This document shows positions 6,953 to 15,519 of a stretch of 41,641 nt of DNA, piece by piece; within the stretch, counting starts at the first letter, position 1, and the number at the start of each line of letters is the position of its first letter. Source of the stretch: Syntrophus sp. (in: bacteria) (GTDB lineage: Bacteria > Desulfobacterota > Syntrophorhabdia > Syntrophorhabdales > Syntrophorhabdaceae); the NCBI GenBank assembly GCA_013824645.1, contig PNOF01000018.1, positions 1 through 41,641 on the forward strand. The letters run 5' to 3'. Position numbers and translations under genes: made by a program. The notes beneath the pieces were generated by a model, which made no database searches, was not told the DNA's origin, and saw only the letters and a list, made by a program, of their open reading frames with translations.

Positions 6953-7438
6953 ATGAAAGAAAGTAAATTTAATCACCCACAAATAAAATCAGCAACCTTT
7001 GCAACTTTTTACCCCGAAACAACCGAAGAAGAAAAAAGCAAAATCGGGCGATGGATTCCCGGCGAGGCAAATTACAACCCTGAATTGAAACCTGCCGAAG
7101 CATCATTGTTTGGGTTAATTTATGTTCTCACCGATAAGGGGGAGAAAGCTTGCACAATGTTCAATCAGAACTTTGCCGATGATCTTCGTTGTTCAAAGGT
7201 TGCAATCAGAAAATATCTACAGGCTCTTGAAGACTTGGGGTATATCAGAAAGAAAGTTTATTTCAATGAACAACGAGAAGTTGTAAAGCGAGAAATTACC
7301 CTTGATCCTGATTACAAGCAGAGATATGGAAGGCTTGTCGATAAAGAGATATATCGCAGATCACAACTGAAAGAAAAGAAAAACAACAAGAGATTGCTTG
7401 CCGAAAAAGCATTCAAGAAATCAGGCAAGACCCGTTGA
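6953..7438 (+). CDS. winged-helix DNA-binding protein, possible replication initiator
   Basis: 161 residues. Residues about 45-105 match the HTH_36-type winged helix seen in replication initiators and phage regulators: LKPAEASLFGLIYVLTDKG, then a helix pair with SKVAIRKYLQALEDLGYIRKK and a basic wing. The C-terminus is strongly basic (KEKKNNKRLLAEKAFKKSGK). It is followed within four bases by three 23-bp direct repeats (7442-7510), an arrangement common for initiators and their iterons. A transcription regulator is the main alternative. Its translation may be blocked by RNA element B. Confidence 0.65.
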   Translation: MKESKFNHPQIKSATFATFYPETTEEEKSKIGRWIPGEANYNPELKPAEASLFGLIYVLTDKGEKACTMFNQNFADDLRCSKVAIRKYLQALEDLGYIRKKVYFNEQREVVKREITLDPDYKQRYGRLVDKEIYRRSQLKEKKNNKRLLAEKAFKKSGKTR

Positions 7439-7441
7439 CCC

Positions 7442-7510
7442 CCCTCGGATATATTTATATCCCACCCTCCGGTCTATTTATATCCCACCCTCGGATATGT
7501 TCTTATCCCT
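7442..7510 (+). repeat. three 23-bp direct repeats, iteron-like
   Basis: Unit 1 at 7442-7464, unit 2 at 7465-7487 and unit 3 at 7488-7510 abut without gaps. The shared pattern is CCCTC, a variable GG part, then TATCCC. In unit 1 the GGATATA and TATATCC halves form a palindrome, and unit 3 keeps GGATA and TATCC. Tandem repeats of about this length next to an initiator-like gene suggest iterons or an operator for that protein. Confidence 0.6.
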
Positions 7511-7566
7511 ATAATATAAGATGGGAATATAGGGGGGAATATATGACATCTTCATAAATGAAGATG

Positions 7567-7610
7567 AAAGGGCGACAGACAATCCCTGCGGTCTTGTCAT
7601 CGCCCCTTTT
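7567..7610. terminator. hairpin, probable bidirectional terminator
   Basis: AAAGGGCGA (7567-7575) pairs with TCGCCC plus TTT (7600-7609, one bulged C). Inner pairing continues through GAC and GTC. The right side ends in CCCCTTTT. A second perfect hairpin, CATCTTCA (7547-7554) with TGAAGATG (7559-7566), lies directly beside it. It could end transcripts from the winged-helix gene. Confidence 0.45.
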
Positions 7611-7815
7611 GCCTCATATCCTGCGGATTGCTTTTCTACAATGATTGTTAAAAAAACAAACATCATTGCCCTGAAAGAAATATATATTATGATTGCCTGA
7701 AAAGAACCAGATTACGATCCGCCCCTCTGGAAAAGATCAAAGATGCGATGCGCCTGCGTTATCTTTGATGAGTTATCTCATTGTTTTGCGCCCTACATCT
7801 CTTTTTATCATGAAA

Positions 7816-7860
7816 CCCCTGACGATCTTATCGATTTGAAAGATCAAGATTGTCAGAGGG
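7816..7860 (-). terminator. hairpin downstream of the ParB-like gene
   Basis: CCCCTGAC and GTCAGAGGG pair with one bulge, and GATCTT pairs with AAGATC inside. The hairpin lies 12 bases past the ParB-like stop on the minus strand. The T tract after it is short (TTT), so it may be only a weak terminator or an mRNA end stabiliser. A separate stem, ATCAAAGAT with ATCTTTGAT (7736-7769), lies further on. Confidence 0.35.
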
Positions 7861-7872
7861 CAATTATGCAAA

Positions 7873-8913
7873 TCAATCTTCAGATGGTTTATACACTTTC
7901 AAGCCTTCCCCGTCCGCTTGATTAACGAGTGATGGTTCAGGCAACTTTGTTTTCCAGTTTTTTGCGCCTTCAGGATATTCAACATCAAAATCAAACATTT
8001 TCAAAATATCAATAAATTTTGTAACAAAGGGGCTCGTGAGAAACTCTTGAATATATTCTTGCTCTGTCACCCCTTCAAATAATTGCTTGCGATCCTTAAA
8101 AAAATATAGTTTGTCTGCGAGATCAGACATAACCGCTGATTTGTCCAATAATGGGCGAATGAGGTGCGTAGAAAGATAGATCAGTTCTGAGTGATAAAAA
8201 TTTTTCTTAGCACCAATTTTTTTATGCGGGCTTTCATCGGGCGTTATATGCCGCCATTTAGCCATTGCCTTGTTGATAGGAGCGGGATCTATTCGTTTCG
8301 CAATTGCTATTTCTTTCTTTTTTTTGTTCTCTTTTATATCTGTATTTAGTTGTTTCCTTGGTGGGTTCTGGTAGGCGCGGTGAAGAGTTATTTCGCCGTT
8401 CTTGATGGCTTCAATGTTTTCAGGGTGATCACTTTTAAGGATGCGCCGACAGACAGAGACTTTGTCTTTGCTGATATTGAGAAGCTTTGCGGTTACCTCG
8501 CGACTTTCAAGTATCTGGTTCCCGAAACTTGAAATTTTCGTTCTATCGCCTCCCCAGCCTTCAGACAATTTGTCTACCCTCTGAACGAGCATGAGTAAAT
8601 CATATTCAGAAATATTGCGCCGCGCCATTTGTGAATGGATGGCATACTCAATGGCATCGCTTTCTGATTCAAAAGAATATTTTACGACAGGGATTTCTTC
8701 ATAACCAGAATCTATTGCCGCCTGTAATCGGGTATGCCCATCGAGCAGAATTGATGTTTCCTCCCAGATCACGATAGGGTGCGCAAGATCATAGTCGTCA
8801 GATTTCATATCCTTCTTGATTGCAAGAAGATCAGCAGGATTGATTGTAAAAATATCTTTGAACGGGCTTTCTGTCTTGATATCTTCAATATTCATCATGA
8901 GTTTTTTTGCCAT
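7873..8913 (-). CDS. ParB-like nuclease-domain protein
   Basis: 346 residues. The N-terminal ParB/Spo0J-type domain (about 22-110) shows LLDGHTRLQAAIDSG (residues 56-70) and HSQMARRNIS, where ParB family members have the GEHR-like and Q-x-x-RR patterns. Here GEHR is replaced by DGHTR, as in ParB-like proteins of islands and phages. A helix-turn-helix-like part follows (EVTAKLLNISKDKVSVCRRI, about 137-156). The C-terminal 150 residues are not recognised. No ParA is present, so a role in plasmid-like partition is uncertain and a regulator or nuclease is possible. An AAAGGAGG ribosome-binding site precedes the start. Confidence 0.75.
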   Translation of the reverse strand: MAKKLMMNIEDIKTESPFKDIFTINPADLLAIKKDMKSDDYDLAHPIVIWEETSILLDGHTRLQAAIDSGYEEIPVVKYSFESESDAIEYAIHSQMARRNISEYDLLMLVQRVDKLSEGWGGDRTKISSFGNQILESREVTAKLLNISKDKVSVCRRILKSDHPENIEAIKNGEITLHRAYQNPPRKQLNTDIKENKKKKEIAIAKRIDPAPINKAMAKWRHITPDESPHKKIGAKKNFYHSELIYLSTHLIRPLLDKSAVMSDLADKLYFFKDRKQLFEGVTEQEYIQEFLTSPFVTKFIDILKMFDFDVEYPEGAKNWKTKLPEPSLVNQADGEGLKVYKPSED

Positions 8914-9036
8914 AATATCCTCCTTTGTTTAGTTATCGCTCATTGAACCGATTAATTAATGACACGTGAAAAAGATCATACAATATTATATTATTTAAAC
9001 AAGGTAAAAAAATCTTCATCATAAAAGGGGACGATC
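8914..9036. promoter_or_regulatory. divergent promoter region between the ParB-like and integrase genes
   Basis: A 123-base AT-rich gap. A plus-strand candidate is TTAATG, 17 bases, TACAAT. A minus-strand candidate is TTGTTT, 16 bases, TATGAT. Both are moderate matches. Shared control of the two divergent genes is likely from the layout. Confidence 0.35.
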
Positions 9037-10881
9037 ATGAAAAAGGTTTGCGGATATGCAAGAGTCTCATCACAAGCACAAGTAAATGACGGGACATCCT
9101 TTGAGGCTCAGAAAGAAAAGATTGAGCAATATTGCAAAAAAGAACAATTTGAGCTTACAAATATTTATGCAGACGGGGGAATAAGCGGCGGCTCAAGAGA
9201 TCGTCCGGCGTTGATTGAACTTCTGAAAGATGCCAAGGAAAAGAAATTCGATGCTGTTCTATTTACCGATCTGACGAGGCTGGGGAGAAATAACCGAGAC
9301 TTATATAATATTTACCATGAACTCACAGAAGAAGCGAAGATTGATCTTGTCTGTATCAATGATCCTTCAGTGAATACCGGCGGAAAGATGGGCAAGCTCA
9401 TGTTGAATATGCTCGGTGGTATCGCAGAATTTGAACGCGAGACCATCCGAGAAAGAACAAGTGGTGGTCGAATGATAAAATGGAAACAGGGTTCGTTTAT
9501 GGGTAGTCTACCGCTTGGATATTCCAAATCAGAAACCGGCGCACTTATAATCAACGAAGAGCAAGCCAAAATATACCACAAGATCATTGATTTATATTTG
9601 GTTGAACGCCTTTCTGTGTTGAAAATTGCTGTCAAATTAATAACAGAAGGTATACCAACACCTTTTTCATTCAGAGAGAAACCAGAAAAAAGAACAAATA
9701 CGATAAAGCTCTGGAGAAACAAATCTATCTTGGATTTACTGCGGAACCCATGTTATCAGGGCGAAATGACATATAATCAAAAAATTCGCATTAGAAGAAA
9801 AGGCGGCAAAAATGGACAATATATCGCAGTGACTAAGGAAATCAGACCGGAAGCAGAACACATTACCATTACATTTCCACCATTGATATCAAAAGAGAGG
9901 TGGCAGGCAGTTCAAGATCGATTGAAACAACAAAGGGTAAAGCCGAAAAGAAAATTTAAGGAATACCCTGACCATTTCTTATTAGATGGGTTGCTCTATT
10001 GTAACGAATGCGGGTCGAAAATGAGAAAGAAGCTTACTCCAAAAGGCGGCAAAATGACATTTCAATATCAATGCTATCACAATGCCGCTTCTTTAGATGC
10101 GCTGAAAACTACCGGCAAAGGTAAATGCTATTTTTACCCTGTCGATGCTGAGGAAGTAGATAGTCGGTTATTTAGTCAGATAACAAATATGCTGACTCAC
10201 CCGCAGAAATTTGCGCAAGATTGGTTCAAAGATTCAGACCCGCTTGAACTTGAAGAGAAACAGAAGACCTTACAGATTCGTTCAACAGAACTTCAAAGAC
10301 AAATCCAGAATGGTATTGATGCAATGCTCGCCTTGACGCATCCAGAAGATAAACGACTCACATATATAGCAATAGGGAAAGTGAGAGTCCAACTTGAAGA
10401 TACCGAGAAAGAGCTTGCAAAGACCACAAAAGAAATAGATTTGCTTGCAAATAAAAAGAAACGGTTAGAGGACTTCGGATCAAAGTTTATACTTCAGGCG
10501 AAAGAGAAAACACTCTTGGAAACCCTATCTTTTCAGGACAAGAGAAAGATTGTTGATAGCATCGTTGCACCCGAAAATGGTGGTAAGGTCTTTGTGGGAT
10601 ATATTAACGCCAATGATTTCCTTGATGGTGATGATTCAAAAGAAGAACAAGACCCACGGTCAATTATTATTCCAGAGGGTGGTAGAGACATCGAGAAAAA
10701 AAGCTTGACAGCGGAAGGGTTTAGTGATGAAATAAAAAATATGGCAGACAGACCTTGCGCCATCACCGGCGATTTCAATTGTGATATAGATCGAATAGAG
10801 GCTGTTATAACGAGTCTTGATAAGAACAATTTATTAAGGCAAGTTCATCTTATTGAAAGGAGCACAGTAGTATGCCAGTAG
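9037..10881 (+). CDS. large serine recombinase (integrase)
   Basis: 614 residues. The resolvase domain (about 1-150) has YARVS with Ser11 as the likely nucleophile and DLTRLGRN with Arg81 and Arg84. A Recombinase domain (about 165-290) follows. A zinc ribbon (about 320-370) carries CNECGSKM and a later Cys/His set. A coiled coil (about 405-490) is typical of proteins that control integration direction. The length fits large serine integrases. The ribosome-binding site is AAGGGG. Its last eight codons lie over the ribosome-binding site and start of cspA, so the gene ends at the probable chromosome junction. Confidence 0.93.
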   Translation: MKKVCGYARVSSQAQVNDGTSFEAQKEKIEQYCKKEQFELTNIYADGGISGGSRDRPALIELLKDAKEKKFDAVLFTDLTRLGRNNRDLYNIYHELTEEAKIDLVCINDPSVNTGGKMGKLMLNMLGGIAEFERETIRERTSGGRMIKWKQGSFMGSLPLGYSKSETGALIINEEQAKIYHKIIDLYLVERLSVLKIAVKLITEGIPTPFSFREKPEKRTNTIKLWRNKSILDLLRNPCYQGEMTYNQKIRIRRKGGKNGQYIAVTKEIRPEAEHITITFPPLISKERWQAVQDRLKQQRVKPKRKFKEYPDHFLLDGLLYCNECGSKMRKKLTPKGGKMTFQYQCYHNAASLDALKTTGKGKCYFYPVDAEEVDSRLFSQITNMLTHPQKFAQDWFKDSDPLELEEKQKTLQIRSTELQRQIQNGIDAMLALTHPEDKRLTYIAIGKVRVQLEDTEKELAKTTKEIDLLANKKKRLEDFGSKFILQAKEKTLLETLSFQDKRKIVDSIVAPENGGKVFVGYINANDFLDGDDSKEEQDPRSIIIPEGGRDIEKKSLTAEGFSDEIKNMADRPCAITGDFNCDIDRIEAVITSLDKNNLLRQVHLIERSTVVCQ

Positions 10882-11075
10882 GTAAGGTAAAATGGTTTAA
10901 TGATTCCAAGGGGTATGGTTTTATTGAGCAAGATGATGGAGAAGATGTATTTGTCCATTTTTCTGCAGTTCAGCAGGATGGTTTCAAGTCCTTAAAAACA
11001 GGTGAGAAGGTTGAGTTTGAAATTGTGAAAGGACCAAAAGGTCCCCAAGCGTCAAATGTCGTAAAGGCCGAATAA
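10872..11075 (+). CDS. cspA: cold-shock domain protein
   Basis: 67 residues, one complete cold-shock domain. The RNP1 motif KGYGFI (about 13-18) and RNP2 motif VFVHFS (about 26-31) bind single-stranded RNA or DNA. It acts as an RNA chaperone in the cytoplasm. An AAAGGAG ribosome-binding site lies within the end of the integrase gene. The two genes overlap by 10 bases, so cspA may now be read through from the integrase promoter in place of its native long leader. The symbol is used in the family sense. Confidence 0.93.
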   Translation: MPVGKVKWFNDSKGYGFIEQDDGEDVFVHFSAVQQDGFKSLKTGEKVEFEIVKGPKGPQASNVVKAE

Positions 11076-11080
11076 AAGAG

Positions 11081-11105
11081 ACAGGGGATTATTCCCCCTG
11101 TTTTT
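11081..11105 (+). terminator. rho-independent terminator of cspA
   Basis: ACAGGGG and CCCCTGT form a 7-pair stem followed by TTTTT. It overlaps the last codons of the convergent mazG and may act in both directions. Confidence 0.75.
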
Positions 11106-11853
11106 CCATATATTTTATTTCATTCCAGAGTGCATCCATTCTTGCAAGAGTTGTGTGGTTAATGTCTGTATTTTTTTCAATGTAGGAGAATCTCCGTATA
11201 AATTTATCTATGGTGAAGCGAAGGGCATCTTCTGGGTCAATGTCGAGAAATCTCGATATGTTGACCATGGTAAAAAGGACATCCCCGATTTCCTCCTTCA
11301 TGGATTGTTTATCGTTTTCAGATTGAGCTCTATTGAGTTCCTCTATTTCTTCAGATAACTTTTCATAGATATCATTAATATTATTCCAATCAAAACCAAT
11401 CTTGGCAGCCCTCCTTGTCACAGTATATGCACGCAGGAGAGAGGGCGTGCTCGCCGGGATATTCGACAATAACGAATAATCTTTTTTCTCCTTTTTTTTG
11501 AGTTCCTCCCACCTTTTTTCAATGGGTTTGTCGACTGTTTCTTTCTGGAAGACGTGGGGATGTCTGTGATACATTTTCTGATACACCCTACTCACGACAT
11601 CTTTGATATTGAAGAGGTGTTGCTCTTTACAGATCTGGGCAATAAAGACGATATGAAAGAGAAGGTCGCCTAGTTCTTCCTCGAGCATCTCAGTATTGTT
11701 TTTTTCGATGGCTTCAATTAGTTCATAGACTTCTTCCAATAAAAAGGTTTTAAAGGAGTCTATAGTCTGTTTTTTATCCCATAGGCATCCTTCATCGCTT
11801 CGCAATGTTTCCATGAGTTTTATTAACTGTGCGAATTCTTCCAAAAGGGCCAC
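11089..11853 (-). CDS. mazG: nucleoside triphosphate pyrophosphohydrolase MazG
   Basis: About 254 residues with two MazG domains. The first (about 15-115) has the metal-binding EEVYEL and EEELGDLLF motifs, the second (about 140-240) EEIEEL and EEIGDVLF. It hydrolyses (d)NTPs to NMP and pyrophosphate, including damaged nucleotides and possibly affecting ppGpp level. The open frame begins with GTG at 11853 right against a GAGAGG sequence. The TTG at 11844 is better spaced from that ribosome-binding site and could be the true start. It is the last gene of the lpx operon, 25 bases after waaA. Confidence 0.9.
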   Translation of the reverse strand: MALLEEFAQLIKLMETLRSDEGCLWDKKQTIDSFKTFLLEEVYELIEAIEKNNTEMLEEELGDLLFHIVFIAQICKEQHLFNIKDVVSRVYQKMYHRHPHVFQKETVDKPIEKRWEELKKKEKKDYSLLSNIPASTPSLLRAYTVTRRAAKIGFDWNNINDIYEKLSEEIEELNRAQSENDKQSMKEEIGDVLFTMVNISRFLDIDPEDALRFTIDKFIRRFSYIEKNTDINHTTLARMDALWNEIKYMEKQGE

Positions 11854-11878
11854 CTCTCTGTGTGTTATGAAAAAATGA

Positions 11879-13114
11879 TTAAGCGGTTTTTATGGAAGCA
11901 ACGATGAGATCGACCGTTTTTTCCATCACCTGTTTTTGTTCCTCCATAATTTTCCGACCGTTCTTCCCCATTTCTTCTCTGAGACCACTATCAAGAAGGA
12001 GAGTTATAATTTTCTCGGTGAGTTCCTGCGAGTTTTCCACCATTATGCCGGCATTATATTCAATAACCCTTCGGGCTATATCCTTGAAATTTTCGACAAA
12101 AGGTCCAAAGAGGACAGGGGTTGCAAAAAAAAGAGGTTCCAGCATATTTTGTCCGCCATAAGGAGCCAGACTTCCCCCTACAAAAGCCACCATGCTTTTC
12201 GCGTATATGTGCAACAGGTCCCCGATGGTATCGACAATAACAATATCAACATCCGAAACCGGATTATTCCTGATATTGGAATAGTATGCTACGGAGAATG
12301 ATGATGACAGCGCTTTTTCAATGGCGGCAGTGAGATGTAATTCTCTCGGCGCAAGGAAGATCCTGTAGCCGGGAAAGGTATTTTTAATACTGTTTATTGT
12401 GTTATAGATATGGGGTAACTCTTGTTCTTTAACGCTGCCGAACGTGATGATGTTTTCCTTATTGCTTATACTTTCAATACCCTCCAGATCCCGAAAATAT
12501 TTAATATTACCGGTGCAGATTACCTTTGCCGGATCCATGCCGATTTTGATGAATCTCTTTTTGTGTTCTTCGGATTGTGCGAAAACGAAATCAACGTGTG
12601 AAAGAACACTTTTTATAAAAAATGAAAATTTTGTGTAATTCTTGAAGGTCCTGTCCGAGATACGTCCATTAAGGATAATAACAGAACAACCCCGTTTTTT
12701 TGCCTGCCATATGAGGTTGGGCCAAATCTCGGTTTCGACGATGAGGAGAGCCTTCGGATGACCATAATTGAAAAAACGTTTCACAGAAAAAAGGAGGTCG
12801 AAGGGGAGCGCCTGTACATGAACATTCTTGCCTACCTTTTTCAGGAGAAGGTCTTTCGTATAATACGTGTTCGTGGTAATGAGGAATTTATCTATTTTCG
12901 TATGTTTGTTGATGAATTTTACGAGATTGTCTGCTATGACAGCTTCTCCCACTGATGCGGCATGGATCCAGAGGGTATTGTCAAGTTCACCCTTAGTCCC
13001 GGAAGGGAATAATCTTTCGAAAAAGTTTTTCCGTATTTTTTGACGGGTAATACCGATGAAGAGAAAAACGGGGAAACAAAGGATAGTGAATATATTATAT
13101 ATTATTTTCCACAT
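11879..13114 (-). CDS. waaA: 3-deoxy-D-manno-octulosonic acid (Kdo) transferase
   Basis: 411 residues, the usual length. It transfers Kdo from CMP-Kdo to lipid IVA at the inner face of the cytoplasmic membrane. An N-terminal membrane anchor (about 3-22) precedes a GT30/GT-B fold. LWIHAASVGEA (about 47-57) and the VETEIWPNL segment (about 125-133) are family hallmarks, and ITFGSVKEQE and FVGGSLAPYGGQNMLEP are the C-terminal signatures. Its start lies inside the 3' end of the restored DUF374 gene, so the two are coupled. No lpxK follows, as often found in other operons, because mazG is next. Confidence 0.93.
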   Translation of the reverse strand: MWKIIYNIFTILCFPVFLFIGITRQKIRKNFFERLFPSGTKGELDNTLWIHAASVGEAVIADNLVKFINKHTKIDKFLITTNTYYTKDLLLKKVGKNVHVQALPFDLLFSVKRFFNYGHPKALLIVETEIWPNLIWQAKKRGCSVIILNGRISDRTFKNYTKFSFFIKSVLSHVDFVFAQSEEHKKRFIKIGMDPAKVICTGNIKYFRDLEGIESISNKENIITFGSVKEQELPHIYNTINSIKNTFPGYRIFLAPRELHLTAAIEKALSSSFSVAYYSNIRNNPVSDVDIVIVDTIGDLLHIYAKSMVAFVGGSLAPYGGQNMLEPLFFATPVLFGPFVENFKDIARRVIEYNAGIMVENSQELTEKIITLLLDSGLREEMGKNGRKIMEEQKQVMEKTVDLIVASIKTA

Positions 13115-13766
13115 ACCATAGTATCCGCTTTTTCTGTAAGTAAATTGAGTTTGTTTTCGAGTTCGATTCTTTTCTGTTCGATTTCTCCGATGTTCAGGCT
13201 GTTGCTAATAGAGATTGGCTCTCCCCAGAGAAAAATAACTTTTGAAAACGGGTAAGGGAGGATAAAACTGTCCCATGAATGAAAAGTTTTTTTTTACCCG
13301 CACTGTACACTACCGGGACGATGGCTTTCCCGGAGAGGCGGGCAAGCTCTATGATACCGCTCTTTACTTTGTATCGCGGTCCCTTGGGCCCGTCGGGTGT
13401 GATGGCAATGTCAATACCCGCCTTGAGCTCATGGATGATCTCTCTGAGGGAGGAGACACTTTTTTTCTGGTAAGAACCTCGTACAGTGCCGAGCTTGAAA
13501 AAATGAATAATTCGGGTAATCAATTCACCATCGCGGTGCCGGCTGACGAGGACTTTTCCTCCTCCATTCTGTTTTGCAAAGGGCATCATGAGGAGCCTTC
13601 CGTGCCAGAAACAGACGATGAAATTAGTCCCCTTTGCCCAAGCATCCCTGATGGGTCCCTGGTTGATGTGCTCGATACGAAGGGTTATTCTGAGAAGTGC
13701 AAGAAAGAGAGCGACAACCGGTGGGAGAATGGTCAACATAGTGAAGTTTCTTATTTTCTTAGACAT
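13102..13766 (-). pseudogene. DUF374 lysophospholipid acyltransferase-family gene, frameshifted
   Basis: The frame from 13766 encodes the family N-terminal part: membrane segment, CFWHGRLLMMP (catalytic-type His), VSRHRDGE and ITPDGPKGPRYK. It then meets nine A (plus-strand T at 13287-13295) and continues as an unrelated tail to a stop at 13194. One more A, or two fewer, restores TFHSWDSFILPYPFSK and LWGEPISIS, the normal ending of the family, to a stop at 13102-13104 that overlaps the waaA start. The role is probably late acylation of lipid A or phospholipid. It may be a real mutation, a sequencing error or a slippage site. Confidence 0.8.
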
Positions 13767-15519
13767 GGCTTTTTTTCCCTATTTTCATTATTTTCTTTTG
13801 AGGTCTGTCTTTAAACTGTAATTCATAAAGCCTTCTATAGGGTCCGTCAGCTTCTATAAGGTTATTATGAGCGCCAATCTGAACAATCTTGCCTTTTTCG
13901 AAAACGATAATCCTGTTTGCGTTGATGATGGTTGAGAGCCTGTGGGCAATGATGATCGTTGTGCGGCCCTTCATAAGGTTTTCCAGCGCTCTCTGTACTT
14001 CTACTTCCGAAACGGCGTCCAGCGAGCTTGTTGCTTCATCGAGGATGAGAATAGGTGCATTTTTGTAGAGTGCCCGTGCTATGGCAATCCGCTGTTTTTG
14101 CCCTCCAGATAGTCTTACCCCTTTTTCACCGGCAACGGTATCGTAGCCTTTGGGGAGTTTTATAATAAACTCGTGGGCAAATGCCATTGTGGCAGCCTCT
14201 TCAATCTTCTCCATATCGGGGGTAACACCATAGGCAATATTGTTTCTGATCGTATCGTTAAAGAGGATCACGTCCTGGGAGACGAGGGCGATATTTTGCC
14301 GAAGTGAGGGAAGAGTCACATCCCGAACGTCGATGCCGTCAATTTCAATGCGTCCCTTCGTAATATCATAGAACCGCGGTATGAGATTAGCCAGCGTTGT
14401 TTTACCAACACCGCTTTCTCCGACGAGAGCGATAACTTCATTTTTCTCAATGCGCAGATTGATATTATGGAGAACCATTTTATCATCGTATTTAAAGGAA
14501 ACATCATTAAATTCAACGATACCTTCGACCTTTCCGAGATCGACTGCGCCGGGTTTTTCCTGGATTTCCGGCACCCGGTCGATAACCTCAAATACCCTCT
14601 GGCTTGCAGCAAGTCCCTGCTGGATGTTATGGTTCTCTTTGTTCAATTTTTTTATTGGTTCATAGAGCAACAGAAGCGCTGTAGTAAAGGAAAAAAAGCT
14701 GCCCGGTGTTGAGCGGCCCGATATGACTTCATTCCCTCCGTACCAGATGGTGATGGCGATAGCGATACCACCGATGATTTCCATGACCGGATGGGAAAGT
14801 GCCCGGATCTTTGTCCGTTTCATAATGATACGAAACATCTCCTCATTTTCACCCTTGAAGCGCTCGTTCTCATAGTGCTCCATGGAAAAGGCCTTCACAA
14901 TCCTTTGGCCTGTAATGGTTTCATGGAGGAAGCTTGTGAGACGGGCTACGGACTTCTGTGTTTTTGTGCCCACTTTTCGCAGCTTTTTACCGAAGGAGAC
15001 AATAGGATATATGGCTATGGGGAGTACGATAAAGGCGATCGATGCCAGCCACCAGTCCCGGTAAAAAACTACGCCCACAAGGCCGATGATGCTGAAGACA
15101 TCGATAAGCACTGCTGTGACCGAGTCTGAAACGGTATTCTGGACGAGTGTCACGTCATTTATGATCCGTGAAATACTCTGACCTGTCGGTGTTTTATCAA
15201 AGTAAGAAAGCGGTTGTTGCTGGAGCCTGACAAAGAGGAGGTTCCTTATATCTGTAACCACTCTCTGACCCACATAGCCCATGAAATATGCCTGGAGGTA
15301 AAAGAAAAAACCCTTAAAGAGGAAGAGAAGGATAACGCCTGCGGGGATGAAATAGAGCATTGTTGCATCTTTTTTGATAAAGATGTCATCCATAACAAAT
15401 TTTACGATGAAAGCCATAATGCCTTGCGTTGCAGACACGAAGGACATACAGATCATGGCAAAAACGAGCTTTTTCCGGTAGGGTTTGAGAAACTTAAGTA
15501 ATTTAAGATAAAGCGCCAT
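13759..15519 (-). CDS. msbA: lipid A export ATP-binding/permease protein MsbA
   Basis: 586 residues, a half-transporter. The six-helix ABC exporter membrane domain covers about 1-320. The nucleotide-binding domain has Walker A GESGVGKTT (about 365-373), signature LSGGQ (about 470), Walker B ILILDEATSSLD (about 488) and the H-loop in IIAHRLSTI. It flips lipid A-core from the inner to the outer leaflet of the cytoplasmic membrane. The context between lpxB and waaA supports MsbA over another exporter. It overlaps lpxB (17 bases) and the DUF374 gene (8 bases). Confidence 0.93.
   Translation of the reverse strand: MALYLKLLKFLKPYRKKLVFAMICMSFVSATQGIMAFIVKFVMDDIFIKKDATMLYFIPAGVILLFLFKGFFFYLQAYFMGYVGQRVVTDIRNLLFVRLQQQPLSYFDKTPTGQSISRIINDVTLVQNTVSDSVTAVLIDVFSIIGLVGVVFYRDWWLASIAFIVLPIAIYPIVSFGKKLRKVGTKTQKSVARLTSFLHETITGQRIVKAFSMEHYENERFKGENEEMFRIIMKRTKIRALSHPVMEIIGGIAIAITIWYGGNEVISGRSTPGSFFSFTTALLLLYEPIKKLNKENHNIQQGLAASQRVFEVIDRVPEIQEKPGAVDLGKVEGIVEFNDVSFKYDDKMVLHNINLRIEKNEVIALVGESGVGKTTLANLIPRFYDITKGRIEIDGIDVRDVTLPSLRQNIALVSQDVILFNDTIRNNIAYGVTPDMEKIEEAATMAFAHEFIIKLPKGYDTVAGEKGVRLSGGQKQRIAIARALYKNAPILILDEATSSLDAVSEVEVQRALENLMKGRTTIIIAHRLSTIINANRIIVFEKGKIVQIGAHNNLIEADGPYRRLYELQFKDRPQKKIMKIGKKSHV

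Larger units (their letters stand above)
7439..7872. other. gene-free region with repeats and hairpins
   Basis: This 434-base gap separates the convergent winged-helix and ParB-like genes. From left to right it holds three 23-bp direct repeats (7442-7510), a hairpin (7547-7566), a long imperfect hairpin followed by T residues (7567-7610), a hairpin (7736-7769) and another (7816-7860). I see no convincing gene in it. Confidence 0.6.

Noticed and set aside
7442..7510. CRISPR array
   Set aside because: The three repeat units abut with no spacers and no cas genes are nearby.
13275..13814. 179-codon plus-strand open frame over the DUF374 gene
   Set aside because: It is the antisense shadow of the acyltransferase coding sequence, whose conserved motifs read on the minus strand.
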